A stretch of DNA of 64,000 nt. It comes from Flavobacterium album. GTDB taxonomy: Bacteria > Bacteroidota > Bacteroidia > Flavobacteriales > Flavobacteriaceae. Positions 1-7,917 of the stretch are shown in pieces. Positions within the stretch are counted from its first letter, which is position 1, and every line of letters starts with the position of its first letter. The position numbers were made by a program, and so were the translations under genes. The stretch is from the NCBI RefSeq assembly GCF_003096035.1, contig NZ_CP029186.1:3516001-3580000 (forward strand), in the 5' to 3' direction. Under the pieces are notes generated by a model that saw nothing but the letters and a program-made list of their open reading frames with translations, was not told where the DNA came from and ran no database searches.

Positions 1-444
1 GTGTATCAAAATGAGGAAGGCGTAACCATAACCGATTTCCAGAACTTCAACAGGACGGCTTATAGCTGGACTACAAGGATCAACTCAAAAATTACCCTGC
101 CGGGGAAGATCGACTGGCAGCTGAACGGACAGTATGATGCGCCCCAAAACAATGCCCAGGGCCGCAGGGTTGGCGTAGCAAGCGCTAACACCGTGCTCAG
201 TAAAGATTTATTGAAGGACAAGGCTACCATTGCCCTTAATGTGCAGGACATCTTCAATTCAAGGAAAATGAAAAATGACACTTATGTTCCCGGTGAATTG
301 AGGTCGTATAGCGAAATGCAATGGAGGCAGCGCCAGGTAACGCTTTCGTTTACCTACCGCTTCAACATGACCAAGTCTGACAGGCAGAAGGAAAACCAAC
401 AGAAACAGCAAGATGGTGGCGGCGATGATTATATGGGAGGATAA
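1..444 (+). CDS. Outer-membrane beta-barrel protein (TonB-dependent receptor-like), C-terminal fragment
   Basis: This reading frame is open at the left window edge and encodes the last ~147 residues of a larger protein. It shows alternating aromatic/polar beta-strands (for example NSKITLPGKIDWQLNGQY) and a final strand, TLSFTYRF, typical of the closing strand of Bacteroidota outer-membrane barrels. A hydrophilic Gln/Gly/Asp-rich tail follows. These features fit the outer membrane beta-barrel family related to TonB-dependent receptors. The plug domain and signal peptide lie outside the window, so substrate and true start cannot be judged. The GTG at base 1 is only the first available codon. 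The gene ends just before a hairpin shared with the convergent gene. Confidence 0.7.
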   Translation: MYQNEEGVTITDFQNFNRTAYSWTTRINSKITLPGKIDWQLNGQYDAPQNNAQGRRVGVASANTVLSKDLLKDKATIALNVQDIFNSRKMKNDTYVPGELRSYSEMQWRQRQVTLSFTYRFNMTKSDRQKENQQKQQDGGGDDYMGG

Positions 445-470
445 AATGTTATTTTAAATTCATCTATAGT

Positions 471-502
471 AAAAATGCTGTCTAAACTTTGACAGCATTT
501 TT
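471..502. terminator. Bidirectional Rho-independent terminator
   Basis: Inverted repeat with arms AAAAATGCTGTC (471-482) and GACAGCATTTTT (491-502) and an 8-base loop. A-tract on the left and T-tract on the right let it serve both the plus-strand barrel gene and the minus-strand secreted-protein gene that converge here. Confidence 0.85.
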
Positions 503-924
503 TATGGATTTCCGGTAAAAAACTCAACACCTTTTGGCTTAAGCTTAACCGAATAATCTTTTCCGCTGTTCACTATTAAATTAATCCCCCTTACGAGACC
601 CACAATGTCATACGCATAACCGGAGTCAAGGCGATAGGAATTGAAAGAAGGCTGCGGCATATCCGTTACAAACCCGGCATTTTGCCCAAAGTAGAATTTG
701 TTGTTAGCACCTACATACACGCTTCGCTTCGAGATCTTTTGTGCATCGAAGGTATACTGGTAGTAATCAAATATCGTATTGTAATTTTTGGAATAAAAAG
801 TAAAGTCCGGCTTTTGAAATACAATAGAGTCGTTGGCCTTAGTCATTGGCGCTGAATTCCCCGATACCTGTGCCTTTGCAGTAAAACCGGCAGCTATAGC
901 GAAAAACAAAAGGTACTTTTTCAT
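502..924 (-). CDS. Small secreted protein of unknown function
   Basis: A 140-residue protein starting with a clear signal peptide (MKKYLLFFAIAAGFTAKAQ, cleavage probably after AKA). The mature part is about 120 residues, rich in Tyr/Phe/Asn and beta-prone (for example FTFYSKNYNTIF, KNDSIVF-like stretches), with no motif I recognise. It has no lipobox Cys, so it is probably periplasmic or outer-membrane associated. It stands alone between a shared terminator and a noncoding stretch. No function is proposed. Confidence 0.7.
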   Translation of the reverse strand: MKKYLLFFAIAAGFTAKAQVSGNSAPMTKANDSIVFQKPDFTFYSKNYNTIFDYYQYTFDAQKISKRSVYVGANNKFYFGQNAGFVTDMPQPSFNSYRLDSGYAYDIVGLVRGINLIVNSGKDYSVKLKPKGVEFFTGNP

Positions 925-965
925 GGCGTGGTTTTTTGGTATTCCAAATATAGGGAATATTTTTT

Positions 966-1090
966 AGCCACGAACCCGCCTCTCTTAGGCAGGGTTTTAC
1001 AAATTTTAAATTCATTCTTAATATAAAATCCGCGTCAATCTGCCAAATCCGCGCCATCCGCGTTCCATAAAATTTGTGTAATTCGTCTAA
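966..1090. repeat. Degenerate intergenic repeat with ATCCGCG units
   Basis: The noncoding stretch holds ATCCGCG at 1028, 1047 and 1056, a diverged ATCTGCC at 1038, and flanks resembling an imperfect inverted pair (TAGCCACGAA near 967 and TTTGTGTAATTCGT near 1073-1086). From general familiarity, this layout resembles dispersed intergenic repeats of Flavobacterium-type genomes. Its copy number elsewhere cannot be seen here. Confidence 0.45.
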
Positions 1091-1116
1091 CCTTGAATGT
1101 AGCAGGCAGGTAGGCA

Positions 1117-1145
1117 AAATAAAAAAAGGCGCCAAATTGGCGCCT
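1117..1145 (-). terminator. Terminator of glutamate dehydrogenase gene
   Basis: Hairpin AGGCGCC-AAATT-GGCGCCT with an A-tract at 1117-1127 on the plus strand, which is a U-tract in the minus-strand transcript. It lies about 20 bases beyond the gdh stop codon. Confidence 0.85.
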
Positions 1146-1166
1146 CCTTGGTAATATGTATATCCA

Positions 1167-2441
1167 TTAAGGGAAAATACCCCTTTGTTTGTAAGCCATT
1201 TCAATACGGGTAAGGGCCACAATGTATGCTGCGGTCCTCCAGTCGGTTTTGAACTGTACTGAAGATGTTACCACTTTTCCGAAAGCCTCTTCAAGCTTCT
1301 TCCTTAGTTTGATAATTACATCGTCCATCGTCCATATTTCGCCGTTACGGTTTTGGAGCCATTCGAAATAGCTGCCAATAACACCGCCTGAGTTACAAAG
1401 GATGTCCGGGATGATATCGACACCATTAGCAAGAAGTATTGCCTCGCCTTCTGTATCTGTAGGGCCGTTGGCGCCTTCAGCGATTACCATAGCCTTGATA
1501 TCTCCTGCATTTTCATCGGTTATCTGGTTGCCCAATGCTGCCGGTATAATAATATCGCAATCAATACCGAAGAATGATTTTGAATCGTATTCCTGGGTGC
1601 CTTTAAACCCGGTTATTGTAGCATTGTCTGCCTGGTAACGCAAAAGCGCTTCAGGGTCGATACCTTCAGGATTGTAAATAGTTCCTGTAGCATCCTGTAC
1701 ACCTACCAGTATAGCGCCATTCTTGTTCATGAAATGTGCAGCCCAGTATCCTACGTTACCGAAGCCCTGCACGATATATCTTTTTCCTTCAAGGGTTGTG
1801 CCTTTCACATTTGCCCATGACTCCAAAGTAACTACAACGCCAAAGCCTGTTGCCCTGTCACGCCCTTCCAGTCCGCCCGACCCTACCGGCTTACCGGTAA
1901 CGACGTGCTGGTTCTTGGAACGCTCAGCAGGCGATTTGGTTGACATATAAGTGTCAGCTATCCAAGCCATCATCTGTGCATTGGTGTTCACGTCCGGAGC
2001 AGGAATGTCATGCTCAGGGCCGATATTATCTCCCAAAGCAAATGTGAACCTCCTTGTTATCCTTTCAAGCTCTCCCTGGGAATATAATTTCGGGTCGATC
2101 TGGATACCGCCTTTCCCACCGCCATACGGCAGCCCTGCCAGCGATGTTTTCCACGTCATCCAGGTAGCCAGTGCCCTTGCAGCATCGATATCTACTGTGT
2201 GGTGGTACCTTAGGCCGCCTTTATATGGGCCTAAAGCATTGTTATGCTGTACCCTGTAACCGGTAAAAACCTCAACCGTGCCATTATCCATTTTTACAGG
2301 GAAATGCACTACGATTTCATTATTGGTTATAGAAAGGATTTTTTTAACGCTTTCGTCCAGCCCCATGACGGCTGCAGCTTTTTCAAACTGGTTCTTTACA
2401 TTTTCATACATGCCCACACGGGCCTTTACTGCTGTTGCCAT
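1167..2441 (-). CDS. gdhA: Glu/Leu/Phe/Val dehydrogenase (glutamate dehydrogenase)
   Basis: Full-length 424-residue enzyme interconverting glutamate and 2-oxoglutarate plus ammonia in the cytoplasm. The substrate domain carries GPYKGGLRYH and the glycine-rich PYGGGKGGI segment with the catalytic Lys, followed by PAPDVNTN. The nucleotide-binding domain contains the Rossmann fingerprint GFGNVG. The length fits the hexameric short-chain class. Which of NAD or NADP is preferred cannot be decided by eye. It is monocistronic: a perfect minus-strand TATATTTG box lies upstream and a terminator downstream. The ATG at 2441 gives the usual N-terminus, so the start is secure. Confidence 0.95.
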   Translation of the reverse strand: MATAVKARVGMYENVKNQFEKAAAVMGLDESVKKILSITNNEIVVHFPVKMDNGTVEVFTGYRVQHNNALGPYKGGLRYHHTVDIDAARALATWMTWKTSLAGLPYGGGKGGIQIDPKLYSQGELERITRRFTFALGDNIGPEHDIPAPDVNTNAQMMAWIADTYMSTKSPAERSKNQHVVTGKPVGSGGLEGRDRATGFGVVVTLESWANVKGTTLEGKRYIVQGFGNVGYWAAHFMNKNGAILVGVQDATGTIYNPEGIDPEALLRYQADNATITGFKGTQEYDSKSFFGIDCDIIIPAALGNQITDENAGDIKAMVIAEGANGPTDTEGEAILLANGVDIIPDILCNSGGVIGSYFEWLQNRNGEIWTMDDVIIKLRKKLEEAFGKVVTSSVQFKTDWRTAAYIVALTRIEMAYKQRGIFP

Positions 2442-2497
2442 AATTTTAACTTACAACTTGTATAATAATAAAAATTTTACTTTTTTAAAAAGCATCA

Positions 2498-2505
2498 CAA
2501 ATATA
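2498..2505 (-). promoter_or_regulatory. Candidate -7 box of gdhA promoter
   Basis: On the minus strand this reads TATATTTG, a perfect match to the Bacteroidota TANNTTTG element, 57 bases upstream of the gdhA start. No convincing -33 TTG is seen at the right distance. The remainder of the 2442-2739 gap is AT-rich and without other recognisable features. Confidence 0.5.
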
Positions 2506-2739
2506 AAGCAAACACAATGATTGAATTAATAATTTTATAAAAAATAAATGCTAAAATTATGATTGCTGTAATTTAGTCCATCAAAAAACCTACCAAAATA
2601 TATATTATGTAATTTTTATTACCACAATGCACCCGCAAACAATTCATAATCAATAAAATAGAAAATAAGGCTGGTTTTTCGCCTCATTGTCAGGTATAGC
2701 AACCGTTTTTGTTATACATTTATTCGCTGAAAAATCACA

Positions 2740-3534
2740 ATGGAATTAATAGCAGGCTATACCGGAGCTTTTATGATCGGCCTTACACTTGGGCTTATGG
2801 GAAGCGGCGGCTCTATACTTACAGTTCCGCTTCTGGTATATGTATTTGGAATTGACCCGGTAATTGCTACTGCCTACTCGCTCTTTATCGTAGGCACTAC
2901 GTCAGCGGTTGGCGCTGTTAAAAATTACATTAAAGATAACGTATCTGTAAAAACAGGATCGATTATCGCAATCCCTTCTTTCCTTTCGATATATCTTACC
3001 CGAAGGTATATCGTAACACGATTACCCGAAGAGTTTACCCGGGATAACTTTACAATAACGCGGCATACCTTTATAATGACCGTATTTGCGATTGTCATGC
3101 TGTTAGGTGCTGCATCGATGCTCTTAGCAAAAATTGACAACAGGGAAGACCAGATACCAAAAAAGATCAATTATTCTTTTATACTGCCCTGTGTAGCGGT
3201 AATAGGTATTGTTATGGGGCTTGTGGGTTCCGGGGGCGGCTTCCTCATTATCCCCATGCTGGTTTTTTTTGGAGGCCTCACAATAAAAAAATCCATAGGC
3301 ACATCATTATTCATTATCACAATCAATTCATTAACGGGTTTTGCGGGCGACCTGCATGCTATAAATATTGACTGGCATTTTCTTTTATTAATTACGATAA
3401 TCTCAGTTTTTGGTATATTTGCAGGGACTTATCTGCACAGGTATGTGAATGAGGGCCAGCTAAAAAAAGGATTCGGCATTTTTATCCTTGTTATGGCCGT
3501 ATTCATAATAGCAAAAGAAATGACAGGTTTTTAA
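2740..3534 (+). CDS. TauE/SafE family sulfite/organosulfur exporter
   Basis: A 264-residue integral membrane protein with about eight hydrophobic segments in two homologous halves, each opening with a Gly-rich motif (GLTLGLMGSGGSILTVPLLV near residues 15-35 and MGLVGSGGGFLIIPMLV near 158-175). This duplicated pattern defines the TauE/SafE family, which moves sulfite, sulfoacetate or related sulfur anions across the inner membrane. It lies 38 bases upstream of a persulfide dioxygenase-rhodanese gene on the same strand, so the two probably form an operon. That pairing supports a sulfur-detoxification role. The ion actually transported is inferred. Confidence 0.9.
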   Translation: MELIAGYTGAFMIGLTLGLMGSGGSILTVPLLVYVFGIDPVIATAYSLFIVGTTSAVGAVKNYIKDNVSVKTGSIIAIPSFLSIYLTRRYIVTRLPEEFTRDNFTITRHTFIMTVFAIVMLLGAASMLLAKIDNREDQIPKKINYSFILPCVAVIGIVMGLVGSGGGFLIIPMLVFFGGLTIKKSIGTSLFIITINSLTGFAGDLHAINIDWHFLLLITIISVFGIFAGTYLHRYVNEGQLKKGFGIFILVMAVFIIAKEMTGF

Positions 3535-3572
3535 CGGGATTGAACACAACAGAAGGCTAAAACACACACATT

Positions 3573-4979
3573 ATGAAAATCGAACAAATTTATACCGGCT
3601 GCATCGCACAGGCAGCTTACTATCTGGAGAGCAACGGGGAAGCTGCCATCTTTGACCCCCTGAGGGAAGTACAGCCTTATATTGACCGCGCTGCCAAAGA
3701 CAACGCTAAGATCAAATATATCTTTGAAACCCATTTTCATGCCGATTTTGTCTCGGGCCACCTGGACCTGGCAAAGAAAACAGGCGCGCAGATCGTATAC
3801 GGGCCAACTGCCAAGCCTGATTTTGAAGCGCTTATTGCTGCTGACGGACAGGAATTTACCCTGGGCAATTATACCATTAAAGCCATACACACACCGGGGC
3901 ACACGCTGGAAAGCACTTGCTACCTGCTGAGTGAGAACGGTGAGCCGACAGGCATTATCACCGGCGATACCTTATTTATTGGTGATGTGGGCCGCCCTGA
4001 CCTTGCGCAGGCCCTAACCGAAGAGCTGACACAGGAAGTTCTTGCCTCGCACCTGTATGATTCGCTGCGCAACAAGATAATGGTATTGCCGGACAGCCTT
4101 ATCGTATACCCGAGCCATGGTGCCGGAAGCGCCTGTGGAAAAAACATGAGTAAGGAAACTACCGACCTGCTTGGTAACCAGAAAAAAACAAACTATGCGC
4201 TTAGGGCCGATATGACCAAAGAGGAATTCACGAAAGAATTGCTTGACGGGCTTAGCGCTCCCCCCGCCTACTTTCCGCAAAATGTAATGCTGAACATACA
4301 GGGTTATGAAAGCCTGGATACAATACTGAAAAAAGGTTCAGTTCCTTTGACTGCATCTGAATTTATGGCTGCAGCAAATGAAAAGGACGCATTAGTGCTG
4401 GATGTAAGGCACGAAAACGACTTTGTAAAAGAACATATCCCGGGCTCGATATTCATTGGCCTTAACGGAACATTCGCCCCATGGGTAGGCGCGCTCATAA
4501 TGGATGTTAACCAACCCCTGGTTCTTGTAACGCCTGAAGGCATGGAAGAAGAAACCGTTACAAGGCTGGCGCGCGTGGGCTTTGACAATACGCTTGGCTA
4601 CCTGAGCGGAGGCCTCAGCGCGTGGAAAGAAGCCGGCTTTGAAACTGACAGCATCCGATCCATATCTCCTGAAGAGTTTGCTGACAGGCTGGAATCGGAA
4701 GAGAAAATAGTGGTTGATTCCAGGAAGCCGGGCGAATTTAACGGTGGGCATGTTATTAATGCGGTAAACATTCCGCTTGACTTTGTAAACCAGCAACTGG
4801 CAGAAGTGCCAAAAGAGGAAGACTTCTATTTGCACTGCGCCGGAGGATACCGTTCGGTAATCATGGCATCTATACTTAAAGCGAGAGGCTACCATAACAT
4901 GATCAATGTTGAAAAAGGCTTTGGAGGTATAAAAAACACATCGGTAAAAACCACTTTCATACAGCCGGCCTGCTCATAA
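3573..4979 (+). CDS. CstB-like persulfide dioxygenase with two rhodanese domains
   Basis: A 468-residue cytoplasmic protein. The N-terminal metallo-beta-lactamase domain (about 1-245) has the HxHxD motif (H54, H56, D58), TPGH with H110 and GDT with D132, as in ETHE1-type nonheme iron persulfide dioxygenases. A Cys (C188, in GAGSACGKN) matches the position of the reactive Cys of CstB. Two rhodanese domains follow (about 260-360 and 365-468). Only the second keeps an active-site loop Cys (C422 in HCAGGYRS); the first has Thr/Pro-rich sequence there, so it looks non-catalytic. The family oxidises persulfides to sulfite and/or thiosulfate. The linked TauE/SafE gene could export the sulfite. Specific products are inferred. 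Confidence 0.9.
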   Translation: MKIEQIYTGCIAQAAYYLESNGEAAIFDPLREVQPYIDRAAKDNAKIKYIFETHFHADFVSGHLDLAKKTGAQIVYGPTAKPDFEALIAADGQEFTLGNYTIKAIHTPGHTLESTCYLLSENGEPTGIITGDTLFIGDVGRPDLAQALTEELTQEVLASHLYDSLRNKIMVLPDSLIVYPSHGAGSACGKNMSKETTDLLGNQKKTNYALRADMTKEEFTKELLDGLSAPPAYFPQNVMLNIQGYESLDTILKKGSVPLTASEFMAAANEKDALVLDVRHENDFVKEHIPGSIFIGLNGTFAPWVGALIMDVNQPLVLVTPEGMEEETVTRLARVGFDNTLGYLSGGLSAWKEAGFETDSIRSISPEEFADRLESEEKIVVDSRKPGEFNGGHVINAVNIPLDFVNQQLAEVPKEEDFYLHCAGGYRSVIMASILKARGYHNMINVEKGFGGIKNTSVKTTFIQPACS

Positions 4980-5032
4980 TTCCACACTGAAAAATAAATT
5001 TTAAACACGGCAGGGCGCAATGGATTTTTAAA

Positions 5033-5040
5033 TACTTTTG
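5033..5040 (+). promoter_or_regulatory. Candidate -7 box upstream of the TlpA-like gene
   Basis: TACTTTTG fits TANNTTTG and lies 23 bases before the ATG at 5064. No clear -33 TTG is present, so this is a moderate call. Confidence 0.45.
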
Positions 5041-5063
5041 CACCATTATTTAAACAAAAAAAT

Positions 5064-6200
5064 ATGAAAAAATTTCTTTTATTTCTTGCGGTATCAGCTA
5101 CGGTTGTATCATGCAAGAAAGACCAGTATGAAATAGCAGGAACTGTAGATAAATCGCTGAATGGAAAGAATGTTTTCCTTGAGACAAACGGTGACATGGG
5201 AGGCTTTACAGCTAAAGACACCGTAAAAGTAGAGAATGGTAAATTTGTATTTGAAGGAACCGCTACTGAACCGGCATTGTACTTTATACAGGTTGAAGGC
5301 CTGAACGGAAAAGCAGAGATCGTACTTGAACAGGGCGATATCGAAGTTAACATCGATAAGGACTCGCTTTTCAAATCGAAACAGGGAGGTACTTTTAATA
5401 ATGATATGCTGCACCAATACTATCAGGATATAAACAAGATCAGGACAAAAATGATCTCTTTCCAGAAAGCCAACCAACAGGCAATGATGAATGCCTACAA
5501 ATCCAACGATACGGTGGTTATGAACAGGCTGAATAAAACCTATACGGCTATTGGAAAGGAAATGACAAACGCTTCTTTAGATTTTATAAAGAAAAACCCG
5601 AAAGCGTATATCAGCGTGCTTCTTTTGAAGCAGCAGGTAGCAATGGGTAAATCATCTTACGCTGACATTAAAAAGCTATATGATCCGCTTGATGAAGCCA
5701 ATAAAAAGACTAAGGAAGGAAAAGAGCTTGCTACAGAAATGGCAAAACTTCAGAAAGCTGAAGAAAGCAAGGCAAGTGTAGAAATTGGGAAGCAAGCCCC
5801 TGACTTTAGCGCCGCTACCCCTGACGGAGCAAAAATGTCGCTTAAACAATCGCTTGGCAAAGTTACGCTTGTAGACTTTTGGGCATCATGGTGCAGGCCT
5901 TGCAGGGAAGAAAACCCTAACGTAGTGGCTATGTACAACGAACTTCACACCAAAGGCCTTAACATTATAGGCGTATCGCTTGATAAAGAAGGAGCCAAAT
6001 GGAAAGAGGCTATTGCTGCCGACAAACTTGTGTGGAACCAGGTATCTAACCTTAAGTTTTGGGACGAACCGATTGCAAAGCAATATGGCGTACAATCAAT
6101 CCCTGCGACTTTCCTTCTTGATGCTTCAGGAAAAATTGTTGCCAAAGACCTTAGAGGCGCTGAGCTTAAAGCCAAAGTAGAAGAGCTTTTGGCTAAATAA
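5064..6200 (+). CDS. TlpA-family thiol-disulfide oxidoreductase lipoprotein (DUF4369)
   Basis: A 378-residue envelope protein with a lipoprotein signal (LAVSATVVSC, lipid-modified Cys at 17). A DUF4369-type beta domain spans about residues 20-110 (YEIAGTVDKSLNGKNVFL), then a helical linker to about 235, then a thioredoxin/AhpC-TSA fold domain. The redox motif is CRPC near residues 277-280 (WASWCRPCREE), with the cis-Pro in QSIPATFLL. It probably reduces or isomerises periplasmic disulfides, or serves as an envelope thiol reductase, as in other Bacteroidota TlpA/ResA homologues. It is monocistronic with its own promoter-like element and terminator. Confidence 0.9.
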   Translation: MKKFLLFLAVSATVVSCKKDQYEIAGTVDKSLNGKNVFLETNGDMGGFTAKDTVKVENGKFVFEGTATEPALYFIQVEGLNGKAEIVLEQGDIEVNIDKDSLFKSKQGGTFNNDMLHQYYQDINKIRTKMISFQKANQQAMMNAYKSNDTVVMNRLNKTYTAIGKEMTNASLDFIKKNPKAYISVLLLKQQVAMGKSSYADIKKLYDPLDEANKKTKEGKELATEMAKLQKAEESKASVEIGKQAPDFSAATPDGAKMSLKQSLGKVTLVDFWASWCRPCREENPNVVAMYNELHTKGLNIIGVSLDKEGAKWKEAIAADKLVWNQVSNLKFWDEPIAKQYGVQSIPATFLLDASGKIVAKDLRGAELKAKVEELLAK

Positions 6201-6229
6201 CAAAAGGCTTTCCATATAAAATTATAGAG

Positions 6230-6252
6230 AATCTCCTCCGGGAGATTTTTTT
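6230..6252 (+). terminator. Terminator of the TlpA-like gene
   Basis: Stem AATCTCC (6230-6236) and GGAGATT (6241-6247) around a four-base TCCG loop of UNCG type, followed by a T-tract. Confidence 0.9.
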
Positions 6253-6307
6253 ATTGAATTAACTTACAGACGTTTAAAAAATAGTTGCCAAAATAGCAGC
6301 AAATATG

Positions 6308-6338
6308 TTTGTTTACTTAAAAAACAACCCTATATTTG
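6308..6338 (+). promoter_or_regulatory. tRNA-Tyr promoter (Bacteroidota sigma-A type)
   Basis: TTTG at 6308-6311 and TATATTTG at 6331-6338 are separated by 19 bases, matching the Flavobacterium-type -33/-7 consensus exactly. The element ends 32 bases before the mature 5' end of tRNA-Tyr. Confidence 0.85.
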
Positions 6339-6370
6339 CAACCGCAATAAGCGAAAAAGGTAAAGCCTTT

Positions 6371-6451
6371 GGGGAGATACTCAAGCGGCCAACGAGGACG
6401 GACTGTAAATCCGTTGGGAAACCTTCGCAGGTTCGAATCCTGCTCTCCCCA
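6371..6451 (+). tRNA. tRNA-Tyr (anticodon GTA)
   Basis: Acceptor arms GGGGAGA (6371-6377) and TCTCCCC (6444-6450) with discriminator A at 6451. The anticodon loop ACTGTAAAT puts GTA at 6405-6407. The T-loop is GGTTCGAATCC, and a long variable arm marks the class II structure of bacterial tRNA-Tyr. CCA is not encoded. It is a single tRNA with its own promoter and terminator. Confidence 0.95.
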
Positions 6452-6513
6452 CAAAAGGGTTAATAAGGAAATAAATGCTTTTCCAAATTTTTCAAAGCCC
6501 ACAAAAATGCATA

Positions 6514-6546
6514 AACCTGCAAATGATAAATTTGCAGGTTTTTTTA
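6514..6546 (+). terminator. Terminator of tRNA-Tyr
   Basis: Stem AACCTGCAAAT / ATTTGCAGGTT with a short loop followed by seven T. The core resembles the hairpin that follows the tmRNA gene (48821-48856). Confidence 0.85.
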
Positions 6547-6693
6547 TGTTTTGCACTTTGTAAAATACTTTAATTGCCGAAGGGATTTCATAGAAAAGCC
6601 TAAACTATACAATAAGAAAGTTTAAATTATAAACGGAATGATATATAATTCCGATACACCCACGAAAGATTACAATTGGATAATTAAGCGTGT

Positions 6694-6730
6694 AAAATAA
6701 AAGAAGGGCGCACATTAAATGCACGCCCCT
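6694..6730 (-). terminator. Terminator of the fasciclin gene
   Basis: On the minus strand, stem GGGCGTGCA / TGTGCGCCC (two G-U pairs) is followed by a T-rich run (plus-strand A-rich 6694-6705). It lies about 20 bases beyond the fasciclin stop codon. The 6571-6693 stretch to its left shows nothing recognisable. Confidence 0.75.
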
Positions 6731-6751
6731 CAATTAACCAACCAACCTATT

Positions 6752-7735
6752 TTACATTTGAGGTAACAATACCTTATTTATAGCGTGGATAACACCATTC
6801 GATGCCTGCACGTCTGTTGCGATGATGTTTGAAACCCTTCCGTTAGCGTCTGTGATTGATGCACCTCCTTCAAGGTTAACCGTAAAATCACCACCCTGGA
6901 ATGTACCTACTTCCATATTGTCCATCAGTGAAGTCGAAAGCACATTTTGCCCGGTTACCACGTGGTATTTGAGCGTGTTTTCCAGCGTAGCCTGAGGGAT
7001 TGAGGCCAATCCGGGAAGGTTAAGCTCTGTAAGCAGCGATGTGAATGCAGCATTGTTTGGTGCAAATACGGTAAATGGCGAGCTCTGTGTTCCTGATAAG
7101 ATGCCTGCAAAGTCGGGCTGGTCATTTCTAGTAAGCGCCTGTACAAGGACTGAGAAATCCGGATTTGCGATTGCGTGGCTCGTTACTGTTGGAAGGTCGA
7201 TTACGCTGTTAACCACATGCACTACCCCATTGCTTGCCATAATATCGGGAGTAGTTACTGTAGCGCCGCCGTTGGTTGCACCACCATTCAATACTACACC
7301 GTTTGAAGTGTTTACAAACATGCTTAGCGTATTAGTAGCAGAGGCACTACCCTTGCCCAGTGTCTTTACATAACCGGTTTCCAAAGATGAAGAAATTGCG
7401 GTTCCTGATACTACGTGGTTAAGCAATATTTCTTTAAGTGTAGCTACGGGCACCTCGTTGATTGATGCAAAGCCTTTATCGTCCAAAAAGTTCTCGAATG
7501 CCTGATTCGTAGGAGCAAAAACGGTATAACTTCCCTGGCCATCAAGTGTTGCCACAAGATTAGCGCGGTCCAGCGCCTGTACCAGTATCGAAAGGTTTTG
7601 GTTTGCCGATGCAATATCCGCAATGGTATTGCCGTCCTGATTTGTGTTGTTGTTGTCATCGTCACTGCACGAGGTGAACAAAGGCAGTACCATTAGCATA
7701 AACAGACCTGCCGTTTTAAAAATTTTTCTTTTCAT
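6752..7735 (-). CDS. Lipoprotein with two fasciclin (FAS1) domains
   Basis: The product is a 327-residue envelope lipoprotein. I place the start at the ATG ending at 7735 (MKRKIFKTAGLF), because it opens directly with a lipoprotein signal ending in LPLFTSCSDDD; an in-frame ATG 14 codons upstream would add a non-signal extension. Two FAS1 domains of about 130 residues follow. Each has the YTVFAPTNQAF or FTVFAPNNAAF H1-type motif and a late motif (NGVVHVVNSVID, NGVIHAINKVLL). FAS1 proteins are adhesion/cell-surface proteins and some bind small ligands. Its promoter carries a TTAAACAAAAA motif also present in the adjacent CarH-like regulator's divergent promoter, suggesting common control. Confidence 0.9.
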   Translation of the reverse strand: MKRKIFKTAGLFMLMVLPLFTSCSDDDNNNTNQDGNTIADIASANQNLSILVQALDRANLVATLDGQGSYTVFAPTNQAFENFLDDKGFASINEVPVATLKEILLNHVVSGTAISSSLETGYVKTLGKGSASATNTLSMFVNTSNGVVLNGGATNGGATVTTPDIMASNGVVHVVNSVIDLPTVTSHAIANPDFSVLVQALTRNDQPDFAGILSGTQSSPFTVFAPNNAAFTSLLTELNLPGLASIPQATLENTLKYHVVTGQNVLSTSLMDNMEVGTFQGGDFTVNLEGGASITDANGRVSNIIATDVQASNGVIHAINKVLLPQM

Positions 7736-7764
7736 GATTATAATTTGTTGAGGTTTTGATACAA

Positions 7765-7821
7765 CAAACTTAAACAAAAAGTTTTTTGTTTAACTATTCC
7801 GGCTAATTATTTAAACAAAAA
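7765..7821 (-). promoter_or_regulatory. Fasciclin promoter with operator-like palindrome
   Basis: The minus strand carries a TAAGTTTG -7 box (7765-7772). Overlapping it is a palindrome with 11-base arms TTAAACAAAAA (7770-7780) and TTTTTGTTTAA (7783-7793), separated by only two bases. The same 11-mer recurs at 7811-7821. Its position over the -7 element suits a repressor. AT-richness makes chance similarity possible. Confidence 0.5.
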
Positions 7822-7917
7822 TTTAACATTTAAAACTCATGCGAACCGTAATTGGGCATCAAACAATATCCCGATTATAAGTAACAAAAGAGACCTGATC
7901 TGGAACAATTTACGCCA

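Noticed and set aside
4392..4895. Minus-strand open frame opposite the rhodanese domains
   Set aside because: Antisense shadow of two recognisable rhodanese domains; no coherent protein features.
7735..7777. Upstream ATG for the fasciclin gene
   Set aside because: It would add 14 residues ahead of a standard lipoprotein signal, and the extension crosses the promoter's -7 and operator-like region.
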